DNA of 64,000 nucleotides from Diphasiastrum complanatum (taxonomy: Eukaryota > Streptophyta > Lycopodiopsida > Lycopodiales > Lycopodiaceae), in NCBI GenBank assembly GCA_029204225.1, contig CM055110.1:36702035-36766034 (forward strand), in the 5' to 3' direction. The notes under the pieces were generated by a model. The model worked only from the letters and a program-made list of their open reading frames with translations, was not told where the DNA came from and searched no databases. How positions within the stretch are numbered: position 1 is the first letter of the stretch; every line of letters begins with the position of its first letter. A program made the translations under genes and the position numbers. Positions 45,961 to 57,963 of this stretch are shown here, piece by piece.

Positions 45961-46380
45961 TGAATAAGGGGGGAAGAATGTCATGCTCACGACTGGTCTC
46001 GGGTAGTGTGTGCATGCTAGAGATTAGTAGACCAACAACCCGCAAGTTAATTGTGAATATAAGAGAACTGGAGCCCTTATGTGTATAGGGTCATAATTAA
46101 TGGTTGCAGGCCTAAACTCATGAAGGTGAACTTGTAAGGGTCTATCAGTGATTCATGGGATGACTGGATGATGTGGCCCAGATAGGTTGTAGAGGTGTCC
46201 AGTGAGGTGTCACAGTGCACTACTAGTGGTGCATGGGCCTTGGAGGGTATAGGTATATGCATTGGGCTCTCACGAGTGTATGCCTGGTTGTGGCAATGGT
46301 AGCAGTATGTTGCCGGAGTGGCATCTCTCCTATTGAACATTGATTGGTGATCCATAGCTTGCGGGCTACATCAATTCGAT

Positions 46381-47835
46381 CTAGGATTGGTTTTTGTATA
46401 ACAAACCATAATCATAGGTTGAATATATGTACCTAAGTACTCTTTTGGCCATTTTCCAATGATGAATAGTAGGATTTTGCATAGCTTGGGTCAACTTATG
46501 AACACTAAAACTTACATCAGGCCTAGTTATGGTGAGCCAAATTAAGGAGCCTATAAGACTCCTAAAAAGAGTGATGTCCACGAAGGATCTTTTGTCACCT
46601 TTATTAGGGTCTTTTACAATTTGCTCTATAGGAGTATCAATACTCTTACAATCTAGCATATTAAAGTTCTTCAACATTGAAAGAGCATACTTAGATTGAC
46701 AAACAAAAGCTTTTTCATTATGGAAGTCAATCTCTAATCCTAAGATGTAATGAATTCTATTAAGATCTTGCATCTTGAATTCTCCTCCAAGTGCAATTTT
46801 AGTTTCTTCAACTAAAGTGATACAACTTCCTGTTAGGATAATATCATCAACATAAATTAGAAGAATGACAATATCACTAGCATAGAACTTGATATACAAG
46901 GAAGGATCATAGTCACTAAGATTGAATCCTAGTGAGATAAGGAAAATATTAAGTCGAGAATACCATGATCTTGGTGCTTGCTTTAGTCCATAGAGACTTT
47001 TGAAGAGCAAGCAAACTTTGTTCTTGTCTTGAATGAACCCAAGGAGTTGTTCCATATAAATTCCTTCTTCTAGATATCCATTTAAAAAAGCATTTGAGAC
47101 ATCTAGTTGAAAAACTTGCCATTTGAAAAAGCAAGCAATAAAAATGATTATTCTAATTGATACCATCTTTGCAACTGGAGCAAAAGTCTCTCATAATCAA
47201 GTCCATAAACTTGGGCAAAGCCCTTTACACAAAGTCTTGTCTTATACTTTTGATTGTGCCATCTTGATTATATTTGACTCGAAACACCCATTTGCAACCA
47301 ATAGTGTGCTTGTTGGATGGAAGATCCACAAGCTCCCATGTCTTGTTGGCAATCAATGCATCATATTCCTCCTTCATGGCTAGAAACCATTCTTTTGAGT
47401 TGAGTGCTCATGTACATCCTTTGGCTCTTCATGTGAAACAAAATATGCATAATTAGTGGAGTTGAGTTCCACTTGTTTGCCTTTATCTCCATATGAGGGC
47501 CTCTTAGGCTCGGATCTTTCTCTTTGTGATCTCCTTGGTGAGAAGACTTGAGGTGACTCCTCCTCAATTCTCAGGCCCATCCCTCCATGATAATCTTCAA
47601 GGGTGATGATAGTAGAATCTTTTTGAGAATCTTTAATGTCGGCCTCAACAAAGATGTATTTTTAATTCTCAAGAAAAATAACATCTCTACTCTCAATTGT
47701 AATTGAGGTAGAGGGAATATAAATTTTGTATGTCTTATTGTTGGATGAGTATCCAACCATGATCCTTTTGATTGAATTTGGATCATCTCTTTTCCTTGTT
47801 TTCAAGGGTACAAGAGCAAAGCAAGCACATCAAAA
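46381..47835 (-). pseudogene. Copia integrase C-terminus, linker and RT
   Basis: The frame at 46381-47166 carries the RT: FQLDVSNAFLNGYLEEGIYM, LYGLKQAPRSWYSRLN, the catalytic YVDD in LLIYVDDIILTG, then LGLEIDFHNEKAFVCQSKYA, LIGSLIWLTITRPDVSFSVH and WKMAKRVLRYIYST, which reaches the RT/RNase H connection. Upstream in other frames are the RT start (near 47160-47410, from SKEWFLAMKEEYDALI through CKWVF), a basic linker, and the integrase tail (47630-47835, RDDPNSIKRIMVGYSSNNKT). RNase H and both LTRs are missing. One frameshift at about 47160 and a stop near 47660 disable it. Confidence 0.88.
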
Positions 47836-48109
47836 CTCTAAGGTGATCAATAAAAGGGAAACTCCTTAGATCCTGCTTACAAATCCTAAACACAAAAGGA
47901 TAACACACTATGGAGAAACCACTTAACCAAGTAGAAGCATCCAACCAACCTCTAGAAGCCGCACCCCCGAGCCAAGGAACAAGAAGCATGGAGTAGAGTG
48001 AGAGCCTAGCAAATTGGTTAACTAAACGAGTTGTCATTCACCCAGATTTCTACGGATCTATATCTTTTGCTAAGAGAAAAATATGAATCAGCTTTCCATT
48101 TTGGTCACA
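47836..48109. other. Junction between copia and gypsy fragments
   Basis: No domain recognised; the minus frame at 47783-48037 is not supported. Confidence 0.35.
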
Positions 48110-49560
48110 TTTGGAACATTGTTCAGACCGGAAGAAATGTGGACAGTCTTGAGTCAGAAACACAGGGGACTCAACTAACTAAGAAAGATAAGAAGATTGT
48201 GGAACAGTTCACCATTCGAGATGAATTACTATTTTAGAATGAAAAAGTCTGCGTACCTGGTGATGATCGGCTCAAATAGAAGATTTTGTTTGAATGTCAT
48301 GACATACCATGTGCAGGACATCCCGGTATACACAGGACTCTGGACTTGGTTAAGAGGGAATTATATTGGCCAAAGCTCAAGCCATATGTCGAGTCATATG
48401 TTGTTAAATGCAAGCCCTGTCAACTAGCAAAGGCTGAACGCCATAAGGCTGGTGGTTTGTTGCATCTGTTAGATATCCCAGATAAGAAATGTGAAAGCAT
48501 ATCTATGGATTTTGTAGTTGGACTTCCAAAGACCCAATGACAAAATGATTCTCTTTGGGTTGTAGTGAATCAGTTAACTAAGTTAGTTGCATTCATACCA
48601 GTCAAGTCAACTACAAAGGCTTCTGATTTAGCCCAGATCTTTGTTGAAAGATTATTTCGGTTGTATGGTCTGACAAGTGACATTGTTAGTGATAGAGATC
48701 CTCAGTTCACAAGGTCACTTTTGGTCAGTAGTATTCCATAAATTGGAAACTTCTTTTATATTGAGTTCTTCTGATCATCTTGAATCAGATGGCCAGATAG
48801 AAAGGACTAATCAAACTATGGAAGATATATTGAGGATGTATGTTTCTCACAGGCAATCTCATTGGGAAGATTATCTCCCACTAGTTGAGTTTGCATATAA
48901 TAGAAGAAAACATTCTGCTACAGGTTATAGTCCTTTTATGCTTATGTACGGTTTTCAACCTAGATCTCCAATAAATGTTGAGACGAAGTCTATTAAGATC
49001 CAAAAGGTTGCTAATTTTTTGCATGATATGCAAGAAATGTTGCATTTGGCTAAGGATAGTATCCGAAGTGCTCAGGTTAGAGCTAAACACTATATCGATC
49101 TTAAGAGATATCCAAGAGATTTTAAAGTTGATGACTGGGTATATCTTAGGATTCCAAAAGATTCTAAGATGTTACGTACAGGGAAGCATTATAAGATGTC
49201 TACCCGTTATTGTGGACCTTTCAGGATTGTATGTAGAATTGGTCTTTGGCGTATGAACTCGTTCTTTAAGGAAAATCGACTGCACACCCAGTTTTTCATG
49301 TAAGTCATTTGAAACTAAGTTTACATGATGGTGATACAGTTGGATCGGATGAGGATTTATCAAATTTGGAAGATTTGTCGCTTAGTGTACCTTTGGAATC
49401 TGAGAAAGTGCTCAGAACCAGAGATAAATAATTGAGAAATCGTTCTATCTCTGAGTGCTTAATTCGGTGGAGGGTTCATACTGAGGATGATGATTCGTGG
49501 GAGAGAGTTGATAGCATAAAGAAGAATTTCCCGAGTTTTAGTTTCTATGGATAGAAACAG
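48110..49560 (+). pseudogene. Ty3/gypsy integrase with chromodomain-like tail
   Basis: Zinc region: HDIPCAGHPGIHRTLDLVKR, YWPKLKPYVESYVVKCKPCQ. Core: ISMDFVVGLPKTQ, then a stop, IVSDRDPQFTR, a frameshift near 48715, and SDGQIERTNQTMEDILRMYV. The GPY/F module TRYCGPFRIVCRIG is present, then a chromodomain-like LRNRSISECLIRWRVHTEDD, SWERVDSIKKNFPSF. A purine tract (AAGGAGAGAAAAA) follows at 49563-49577. The 5' part (gag to RNase H) is missing. It belongs to the same chromovirus-type lineage as the 43-46 kb element. Confidence 0.85.
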
Positions 49561-49578
49561 TTTAAGGAGAGAAAAATG

Positions 49579-50108
49579 TTATGTCCATGACCAATACATA
49601 GGATACAGTATACTCCTAGTCTTGGATACACGGTACTCCAGTGAAACAAGCTGTTAGTTATGCCACGTCATATTGGTCGTGACCCGAAAGTAACTAATAT
49701 CCTTGTGAGGCCCAAAACACACTAAATGGAGTCTAGAGAAGGCATGAGACAGTGTATGCATGTGTAGAGTTATCAATAGCAATTCTATGAATAGTTGGTC
49801 CATGCATAGGACTCTATTCTAGGTGAATCTATGTATAGGGAACATAGGGCTATGCATGGCTATGTGCCCATGGGATGCTTTTGGCTCTATATAACAGGTC
49901 ATTGTGATTTTGGGACCAAAAAATATAAAGTAACTTGAAGTGAAAGTTTACACGTGTGAAAAGTACGTACACAATCTCCAGGTCGTTTTGATCCATATGA
50001 ATTCAAGCTATCACTCTAGATGAACTCGCCCTCACTAGTATTGGCCAAAAACAAATTTTGCCAATGATCTTAACAAGATTTATGATTCAATGATCACTCT
50101 CTTACTTA
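49579..50108 (+). repeat. 3' LTR of the gypsy copy and adjacent leader
   Basis: TGTTATGTCCATGACC directly after the purine tract mirrors the TGTCATG LTR starts at 43078, 45979 and 33155. The LTR end is unclear; it passes into leader sequence of the next element before 50109. Confidence 0.5.
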
Positions 50109-50980
50109 GCTCTGATACCATGATAGATTTTACAGTTTTTAGGACAATAATGATTGTACTTTACAATCATAGAGAGTTATTGGTTGCTTAATCAATGGAT
50201 CTATCAAGTTCTACACATTAGATCTTGATCTAGATTCACTACACTTGGATTTAAGCAAGAGCAATGGATCAACACATCATAAATTAGTGAGAGTGGCCTC
50301 ACATGTGTGGAGTACTGTCCACAGTATGGCCTGCACCTGAAACAACAAGTACAATAATCCTAGATAGCAATCATTCATAGAAATCACAAGACAAATGACT
50401 AGAAACCTCAAAAAGTGTAGAATGCAAAAGTCTCATCAATCTTCTTAGCAAAATGATGATCCTTTTATGGATCAAGTACATCCACGAGTCTGGTACAGTC
50501 TAGCAGGTCTTCACACGTGTGAAGAGTGCCACATCACTCAGATCTATCCATTTGATCCATCCTTGATTCTTATCCAAAGTTGACCTTCTAGAATATGGCT
50601 AAAATCCAAAAAGCTAGTCTCCTAGAATATAGGAATATTCCCTACAAAATAGGACCTAAGAAAAATGGTCAACTCTTATCTTCTAGTACTCTATACACAC
50701 GTGTGAAATCCACTTGCCATGTGGGAGCATTTATTCATGCACATGCAAGGAAAAGCTAATTTCTAGGTGACTAGTCAACTTGAATAAAAACTAGTCATAT
50801 CATGTTCACACTAACTAGATTGATACAAAATCAATTTAGATATATACAAGTATGAAAAGTACATCCTTTCAAACATGGGAACAGGCTCCACATGTGTGAA
50901 ATTAGATCATCAACATTATTCTAATGTTTGATCAATATTTACAATAACCAATGTTGATTGAGAAGTGATAATCTTCAACA
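50109..50980 (-). mobile_element. Copia 5' LTR and primer site, inserted in another copia
   Basis: An exact tRNA-iMet primer site on the minus strand (50109-50120) is followed by an 860-bp LTR (50121-50980) with borders TG...CA (TGTTGAAG on the minus strand at 50980). Its outer edge abuts the middle of an RT gene at 50981, so it was inserted there. Its internal region is lost to the left. Confidence 0.75.
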
Positions 50981-52130
50981 GATCCTCTGAAACCAAGCTT
51001 TGGCAGACTGTTTCAAGCCGTACAGTGCTTTGTGAAGTTTACAAACATGATTCTTCATGCCTTCCAGAACGTATCCTTTGGGCTGGATCATGTAGATATC
51101 TTCTTGTATGACTCCGTTCAGATAGGCTGTTTATACATCATGTTGATGTACTTCGAGGTCGGCAGCTGCAACATAAGACAAGAGCATTCGGATCGACGAA
51201 TGTTTGACGACTGGACTAAAAGTTTCACTGTAGTCGACATTCGAGATCTGGGTGAATCCTCGTGCTACTAGTCTAGCCTTCCTTCGATCAATTGCTCCGT
51301 TGGCATTATATTTGATCTTAAAGATCCATTTGCAATCAATATTATTGCAACCAATAGGAGCTTCGACTAATGACCATGTCTGATTCTTGATCAGAGAGGA
51401 ATACTCTCTGTCCAGGGCTTCTCTCCAGAGATCGGAGTCTGGTTGGCTAAGTGCCTCTTCGACTGTCGTCGGTTCCTGCATTAAGAGATAGGCAGACTCA
51501 GGAGTATACCTTGTGGGCCGTGTGCACACTTGGCTTGATCTTTTGGGAGGATTCGTCTAATGAACCGCTCCTGGGACTTGTTGTTGGGTAGCAGCAACAT
51601 CTTCGTCTGATTCGTTGTCTCGAAGTGGGTCGACAATAGACACGCCTGAGCCAGAAGCTCGGACTGTCATGTCAATGGCAGGAGATGTAGGTTCTTCTTG
51701 AGCATTATCCTTGCCTTTGAGGTCGACGAATTGATCCTCAATAAAGACTGTATCCCAGCTATACAAGATTTGTTGGGTATCAGGATCGTACAACTTGTAG
51801 GTGTTATCAGACGAAGTCTATCCAATCAGGATGGTCTTGAGACCTTGGAAGTCCAATTTTTTCCTTGTTTCTTTTGATCTCTGCGCGTAGGCAATGCACA
51901 CGAACACTCTTAGGTTCTTCAAAGAAGGCTTAGAGCCTATCCACACCTCGTGGGGTGTCTTGTCTGAGAGGGCCTTGGTCAAACATCTGTTTTGGAGGTA
52001 AGCTGTTGTGGAGACAGCTTCAGTCCAGAATCTCTTGGGCAACGATGCATGTGATAACATACACTTAGCAGATTCGACCAGAGTACAATTCTTCCTCTCA
52101 GCTAAGCCATTAGACTGAGGACTATAAGGA
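50981..52130 (-). pseudogene. Copia integrase C-terminus, linker and RT N-terminus
   Basis: From right to left: 51818-52060 (KRFWTEAVSTTAYLQNRCLT, TPHEVWIGSKPSLKNLRVF: integrase tail), 51557-51793 (YDPDTQQILYSWDTVFIEDQ, then an acidic linker), 51131-51529 (EALDREYSSLIKNQTWSLVE, RKARLVARGFTQISNVDYSE, TFSPVVKHSSIRMLLS: RT start), and 50981-51130 (GVIQEDIYMIQPKGY, ALYGLKQSAKAWFQRI). The RT is cut before the YVDD motif by the LTR at 50980. Stops near 51130 and 51800 show decay. Confidence 0.88.
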
Positions 52131-52141
52131 GTGATGAATTG

Positions 52142-53377
52142 CTACTCAATGCCTTGGCTTTGGCAGTACTCCTTAAACTCGATAGAGATATATTTTCCAC
52201 CGTTGTCTGATCTTAGGACCTTGATCGTCCTACCAGCCTTCTTTTTTGCATGCTCCTTGAAGATTCTAAAGCAGTTGAAGGCTTCTGATTTTTTCTTTAT
52301 GAAATACACCATTGTCCTTCTAGAGAATTCATCAATAAAGGCTATAAAATACTTGGCATCCTTCAACGAAGGATTTTTCATCGGGCCACAAATATCTGAA
52401 TGTACAACATCTAGTAATCCTCTAGCAATATGCTGATGGCTTGACTTAAATGGTTTCCTAGTTTGTTTGCCAACTAGACAGTCTTGACAGACAGATAACT
52501 CGACTTTATTGCGAGGATAGTCGAGATCAAGAACAATAGATCGTCTAGACATTTGTTGTACAACAACATGATTTAAATGACCAAGTCTATAATGCCAAAG
52601 TAAACCTTTATTTAAATGAATTGAAGTACTAAGAGTCTGACTAGAGGTAGAAAAACAATGACTTAATTTATACAAGTATCCATGCCTCTCTCTGAGTGCT
52701 AGGATCTTGCCTGTCCTATCAACTACTTTACACTGATCACATTCAAATTCTACTATGTGTCCTAGATCAATGATTTTGCTTACAGAGAGCAAATTCGTAG
52801 ATAACTTTGGTACATACAGGACTTTAGAGAGTAGCTTAGACTGATCATTTGCAAAGCATAATCTTACAATGCCTTCACCTTTAATAGCTTCTGTGCTATT
52901 GTCGCCAAGGTGAACAAATTTTTGGGTATTGTAAGGTGTATAGGACTCGAAATAACCAATGAGGCTAGTCATGTGCTGAGTGGCTCCGGAATCCAGGAAC
53001 CAAGAACTATCGCCAGATGCTCCTTGATGGTTGGTCATGAAGGCATCATAATCCGTTTCTTGAATAGGATGTGGAGCTTCTGTAGCTGCATTTGCCACTT
53101 GATTCGACTGCCCTTTGTTGTTGTTCTTCGCTTGAAGTATGCAACAATCTTGTATTTCATGGTTGTTTCGTTTGCAGTATTTGCATAATGGCTTGTTCTT
53201 TGTCTGCGGATTTGACTGTTCCTTGTGCTGAGCTAGTTTCTGGTCTGGCTTCGACTGCTTCAAGCCCTTCTTCTTCTTCTGCTTTGTCATGCCCTTTTTG
53301 GTGTACAAGGCGTGAGAATCAGCCGAGGAACTTGAGGCTTCGTTCCTTCGTGTGTCTTCTTGCAACAACATAGTCAT
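52142..53377 (-). pseudogene. Copia gag C-terminus, protease, integrase N-half
   Basis: A 411-codon frame holding, in order, a Lys-rich linker, a CCHC knuckle CKYCKRNNHEIQDC, the protease active site WFLDSGATQHMTSL, the protease tail VLYVPKLSTNLLSVSKI, the integrase zinc region LLWHYRLGHLNHVVVQQMS with CQDCLVGK, and the core start VHSDICGPM through IKVLRSDNGGKYISIEF. The frame stops just before the third acidic residue of DD35E, so no active integrase can be made. It is continuous by polyprotein order with the neighbours on both sides. Confidence 0.92.
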
Positions 53378-53542
53378 GACTCTCGAAAGAGTTCATTCTG
53401 GATGAGTCGTGATGATCATCACCCAATTGTCATAAGAACTTGGCAAGCTTGTAAGCAGTTGCGTCACTGCGTCTTGATCGTCTATGATAGATCCAACAAC
53501 AGCCATTTGTCTTAGCAGGTTCTTGAATTGATTAACGTGATT

Positions 53543-53911
53543 CTATAGAGAATCACCATGCGTCATCTTGAGGGAGTAGAATTTTTTTCTGAGATGTAGC
53601 TTGGAAGCTATATCTCGCACTTCGTATAGTGTACTCAAGATGTCCCAGATTTCTTTCAATGTCTGAGCCTCGGATACATGGCCGATCTGGGTATCCGTGA
53701 TGTTGAGGATGATTAGCGCGAAAGCTTTTCCATCTTTCAGCTTCCATCTGGCGATTGTCGCGTCGTCCGCTTCGGGTTTCCCTTCTGTACCTGTAACAGC
53801 GTCATACAATTCTTTTGCCATTAGTACAGTTTTCATCTTAAATTTCCACAAATGGCAATTGGCTCCATCAAGCTTGTCCATGATAGGACTGGCTTTCCCT
53901 TGGGAATCCAT
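53543..53911 (-). pseudogene. Copia gag N-terminus
   Basis: The frame begins MDSQGKASPIMDKLDGANCH, with LWKFKMKTVLMAKELYDAVT, LIILNITDTQIGHVSEAQTL and YEVRDIASKLHLRKKFYSLK. A stop at 53543 separates it from the C-terminal gag frame. Start chosen at the first in-frame Met after the leader, ~140 bp from the primer site. Confidence 0.9.
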
Positions 53912-54049
53912 GTGGAAGAATTAGTCTAAGTGATAGGAGAAACTATCGGTGACTTAAGTATGAAAAACTGATATTTACAGAACAAGAAACAATTACTCTA
54001 TCGGCTAGTAGAGTCTTATACTGTGGAAGCTTATCAAGTTATGAAAATA

Positions 54050-54061
54050 GCTCTGATACCA
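54050..54061 (-). other. Primer-binding site (tRNA-iMet)
   Basis: An exact TGGTATCAGAGC on the minus strand, directly inside the LTR. Confidence 0.93.
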
Positions 54062-54690
54062 TGTTGGGAGAGAGAGGGGGAGAATAAATGACGAACACGA
54101 ACGAGAAACGAACTCCAATAAGAAGCGAACGAGAAGCAAACTTGAACATAAAATGTTCGTGCACAGTGGAATGAACTATACGACTCTCTCCGTAAGCATG
54201 ACTATGCCTATCAGAATGACAGAACTTTAGTGATAGAAATCATGGTCATTCTAGATTACGTAGCCAAACATTAATAGATGAAGCGCCAGAAGAATAATTT
54301 GTCGCGAATAGCAAGACAAATTATATGTTACGAATGATTCGCGAAGAGCTAGACTGTGCTCGACTGATAATTAGTCGTGAATGATTCACGAAAGACAAGA
54401 CTAAATGTTAATCATCTATTACTAGTAAGAACAACTAGAAAGATCAAACAAAATGAAAGTCTTCATCATCTATTACACGAATGGTGTCCAGTATATATAT
54501 GTTACATAATATTACAGGTGTGTAGATGTGAAAGTACAGAGTGGATGTGTTGTCTGTAGGAGATCGTGGGTGGCTGCAATCGTTGTCCAATTTGTTATCA
54601 CAACTGCATGGGGTGAGCGTGAAAAGGTGTGACGTTAGCCAGTGCTAAAGTGAACGTTGGTAATGATGCAAAAAGTGCATCACTCTTACA
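54062..54690 (-). repeat. 5' LTR of the copia element
   Basis: TGTTGGGAG...CACTCTTACA on the plus strand, 629 bp; the minus strand starts TGTAAGAGTG. It includes an ATATATAT TATA-like site near 54492-54500. The right border rests on the TG/CA rule. Confidence 0.75.
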
Positions 54691-55680
54691 AATGGCCTTA
54701 GGATAAGATTTACAGGGTGCCTTAGCTTTTAGGGCACTTTTGGCATTCTGTAAGATAGTGTCTCCTTTTTGCCTGTCACCTTAAACTGTGTAGAAACACA
54801 GTGTCACGATTCTTTTGCCTTTTCTTCGTCTGTGCAAATTTGCATGTAAATATGCAGACTGTGTGACAACGTTAGTAAATATGCAGCATGAATGGAGGTA
54901 GATTAAAGTGGGATTTAGGAGAGCTAGAGGGAATAAATCCAACATTTGCCTCTCTAGAGTAGCTCAAAATTGTAGTTAGACTCTAGAAAGCATTAGTATT
55001 GGGCAATATCTTTTCAGCTATGTTACTATAACTAGTCATTGATTTGTAAAGTTCGTTATTTCCAAGAAAGTTTTTGTTGTTTTTGTTACTATTATTGTGT
55101 TAAATTCTTTGAATTTTTGTTTTTGATTCTTTGCACCTTGAATTTTTCTGTTTGAAATTTTCTATAGCATTTTTTTCGGCTTTTCTTTCTAGAGATCATT
55201 GAATTTTGGGAAACACAGGACCTCCATGTCACTTTGAAGAAAAGTACCTTTGACCTACCAATGTACAAATACCAAGCGTACTTCTATGCCAACTCATGTC
55301 TACTAAAAGGTTGGCCAATCATCAAAGGCGACTTACCTTGGGAAACTAGTCAAGAGACAAGGGTAACCATCCACAAAGACTTTTCAGAACTAGGAGTCAT
55401 GGAGTTCAAAGTTGTTTTTTCCTGCTAATATATGGAAATTATAATTCTTGTTGTAGTCGAGTATTGAAGCCTAATGATTTATACAGGTGAGGTTGGGTGG
55501 ATATTGTCACTATTCTTAACATAGTATATATGGTTGAGCAAGTGAATTGAATCAAGTTACAAAGCTTTAGGCTAGATATTACTATCTATAATCTAACGTA
55601 TATGGTAACATCTCCAACATCTTTGCCAGTCAATATATACAATCAATCCTAAATCCTAGACCTACTGATACAAGAACACA
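54691..55680. other. Intergenic; one unassigned plus frame
   Basis: The frame at 55234-55428 (FDLPMYKYQAYFYANSCLLK) is 64 codons and matches nothing recognised. The rest is AT-rich. Confidence 0.3.
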
Positions 55681-56684
55681 TAACACAATTTCCTATTGAA
55701 TGGGTAATATTTCCAACTAAGGAGAAACAGTTGGAATATTCTGTAAGATTCGTAAAAAAAGACCTCTATTAACGTATGTCATAAAAAAACCATGAAGCAT
55801 GTGTAAACAACTTTTCAAAATTCCTTAAAAACTATGCTTTTGCTTGCAACGTAAAAATAAATAAATATACGTGAATTTTTTTTTCTCAAAAATCCGATGC
55901 AGTGCATCGAGTTGGTGCTTCAACTCTATACATTAAATGGGAAAATTTAGGTAGTCTATTCATTCTTATGCCTTTAGCACTTGGAATGGTTTAATTCTCA
56001 ATACATTGTATCGATTATGGTAAAGTTTGGATATAATTTCTTTCTGAATTGTCTTTTTTAACTAAATTTTCTTTCTTTTCTGTTTAAATATCTTTCAAAA
56101 TTTTGCTCAAAAAATGTGTTTTTATCGGTTTTTCAAGAGTAAAAGGAAATATAAGGCCCAAGACAACTCTGCTTATGTCAAAAATTGCCCTCAAAGAGAA
56201 GGTTACATTTGTGACACACAAATGTAACCTTCTCTTTGAGGGAGGGACATAGCTGTACAAGCTAAACGTCAATTAGAGTTTGAAAAGTTAGCTCTAGTGA
56301 CTCTCTGTTTGTGAAATCTCTATGTCACAAATCATGCAATTTCTAAAATATGTGAAAGGAAGCCTTTTTGACGAATCTTAGAGTAGTCACTAAATATTAT
56401 CATTAACGAACTAAGGATTTAGCTTATTATGGACATTAGTTGCATTGTTGTGGACATTGTTGCATTGAGAACCCATATATATAGTCCTAAAACTTCATCT
56501 TAAAAAGTTTTGGTATTTTTTATATGCATCAAAATCTTCACAGTATACGAAAATTGGGTCATTGTAAATGTATTTTTACACAAAAACACATTATTTTTGT
56601 TTAAGCATTGATTTATTCAACTTTTAGAGAGAATCTTCTTAGGGGAAACCTTTTCCATTACCCATTCAATAGGAAATTATGTTA
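55681..56684. mobile_element. Possible TIR element, 1.0 kb, non-coding
   Basis: 28-bp inverted repeats at 55681-55708 and 56657-56684 differ at one position (TAACA(C/T)AATTTCCTATTG...). The interior is AT-rich, has no transposase and contains the perfect hairpin at 56188-56242. A target duplication was not identified, so a non-autonomous DNA transposon is an inference. Confidence 0.5.
56188..56242. repeat. Perfect 26-bp inverted repeat, 3-nt loop
   Basis: Arms 56188-56213 and 56217-56242 are exact reverse complements (CCCTCAAAGAGAAGGTTACA...) around ACA. Confidence 0.95.
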
Positions 56685-57903
56685 CATATGTTGCAAATTT
56701 AAATGAGTCACCATCCATATCAACAATCTAGAAGAGATTTGAGATTTAAATTCTCATATTAATTACGAGATTCAGTCTAGACCATCTTGTGAGGTTCATA
56801 GCCTTCCCCACGAGAGAGGTCCCCCTTCCCATCACTCTTGACATTTTTGGAAAGGGGACAATCATAGGAGCCACCTCAATGTGGGCTGTTGTAAAGATTG
56901 TAGCGATGAGAATGCACCCGATGTGGCTACTCCAAGTTCTTCTAATAGGGTCTTAAAGAGTCCCTACTTCAAGAGACTCTTACTTAGGAGGTAGCACACA
57001 TGGTAGCTAGTACTACCACTCCAACATTTGTTACTTCTCATTTCCTAACACTTATATATTCACACCTCATCTCTTCTCTTCTTTTGGACCTACAACTCCA
57101 AATTTCATTTTCCTTTTGGGAGTCCATGGCAACATGGTCCCTCTTACCATATCACTCTTGCCACTTTCTCTCCCCTTCATTCCACTCCTCCCATCGCTTC
57201 TCCGATTCTCTCCTCCTTTTCCCTCAGAACTCTCTTCTCCTCCACCAATTGTTGATGTCTTGCCATATTATGATAAGAGGCATATAGTCGAGAATGACCA
57301 TGGTGTTAGATTTCTATCTTTGATGGAAATTGATCACAATGTGGAATCAATTGTACATACTCATATAGTTTTCATGTTGTCTATAGTTTTACATATATTG
57401 TCGAACAATCTATATAAATACTATTTGCACAGTCTTGTAGATTTTTAAATTTGAGAGATTGTCAAACAAAATTTTGAAAGATATTTGAATAACTAAAATG
57501 ACGAAACAATACAAAATGAAAGGTGGAACCTTACCTGGAGTAAATCCCAAGCACCACCTAGCGATTGTCACATGGATAACAGTGCATTCCACCTACGGTT
57601 ATGCCAACAACTATAGATACAGATCTAATTTACAGATTTACTCAATTTTTAATAGTATTGAAGTTCTATCTTTATTCCATTCATTCTTCATCACCATTTG
57701 AGCTGATTAGTAAATTCGTTGATGAGCTTAGATTTTTTGAAATAAGTGTCAAGGATCTTGCTGGCAGTATAGTTAGCTAATTTGCAAGTGTCGTCTTTTA
57801 GGGTTCCTACTCTTACTATGGCTTCCCAACTAGTAGGGTTAGGGTATCTCTTCCGCTATGGCTACCCAGCTAGAGGAGAGAGGGTTCCTAAAAGACATTG
57901 AAG
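56685..57903. other. AT-rich intergenic, nothing recognised
   Basis: Frames at 57000-57290 and 57116-57448 are pyrimidine-rich and low-complexity with no domain. The frame at 57498-57701 is short and unassigned. Confidence 0.35.
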
Positions 57904-57963
57904 TATAGTGGGGGTGGGGTTTGAGCCACTCCATTCTTATGTTCTCACCCCACCCCCACTATA
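57904..57963. repeat. Perfect 17-bp inverted repeat, 26-nt loop
   Basis: TATAGTGGGGGTGGGGT at 57904-57920 and its exact complement at 57947-57963. Confidence 0.9.

Larger units (their letters stand above)
50981..54690 (-). mobile_element. 5'-complete copia element, truncated in RT
   Basis: 5' LTR, primer site, leader, gag, protease, integrase and RT start are in normal copia order over 3.7 kb on the minus strand, ending abruptly at 50981 where another LTR begins. The fragment at 8516-8745 is from the same family. Confidence 0.9.

Noticed and set aside
56188-56242. microRNA precursor
   Set aside because: Arms are perfectly paired and the loop is only 3 nt, unlike plant pre-miRNAs, which have mismatches and larger loops.
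57000-57448. Pyrimidine-rich plus frames of 95 and 110 codons, membrane-like
   Set aside because: Hydrophobicity comes from CT-rich low-complexity DNA, and there is no supporting gene structure.
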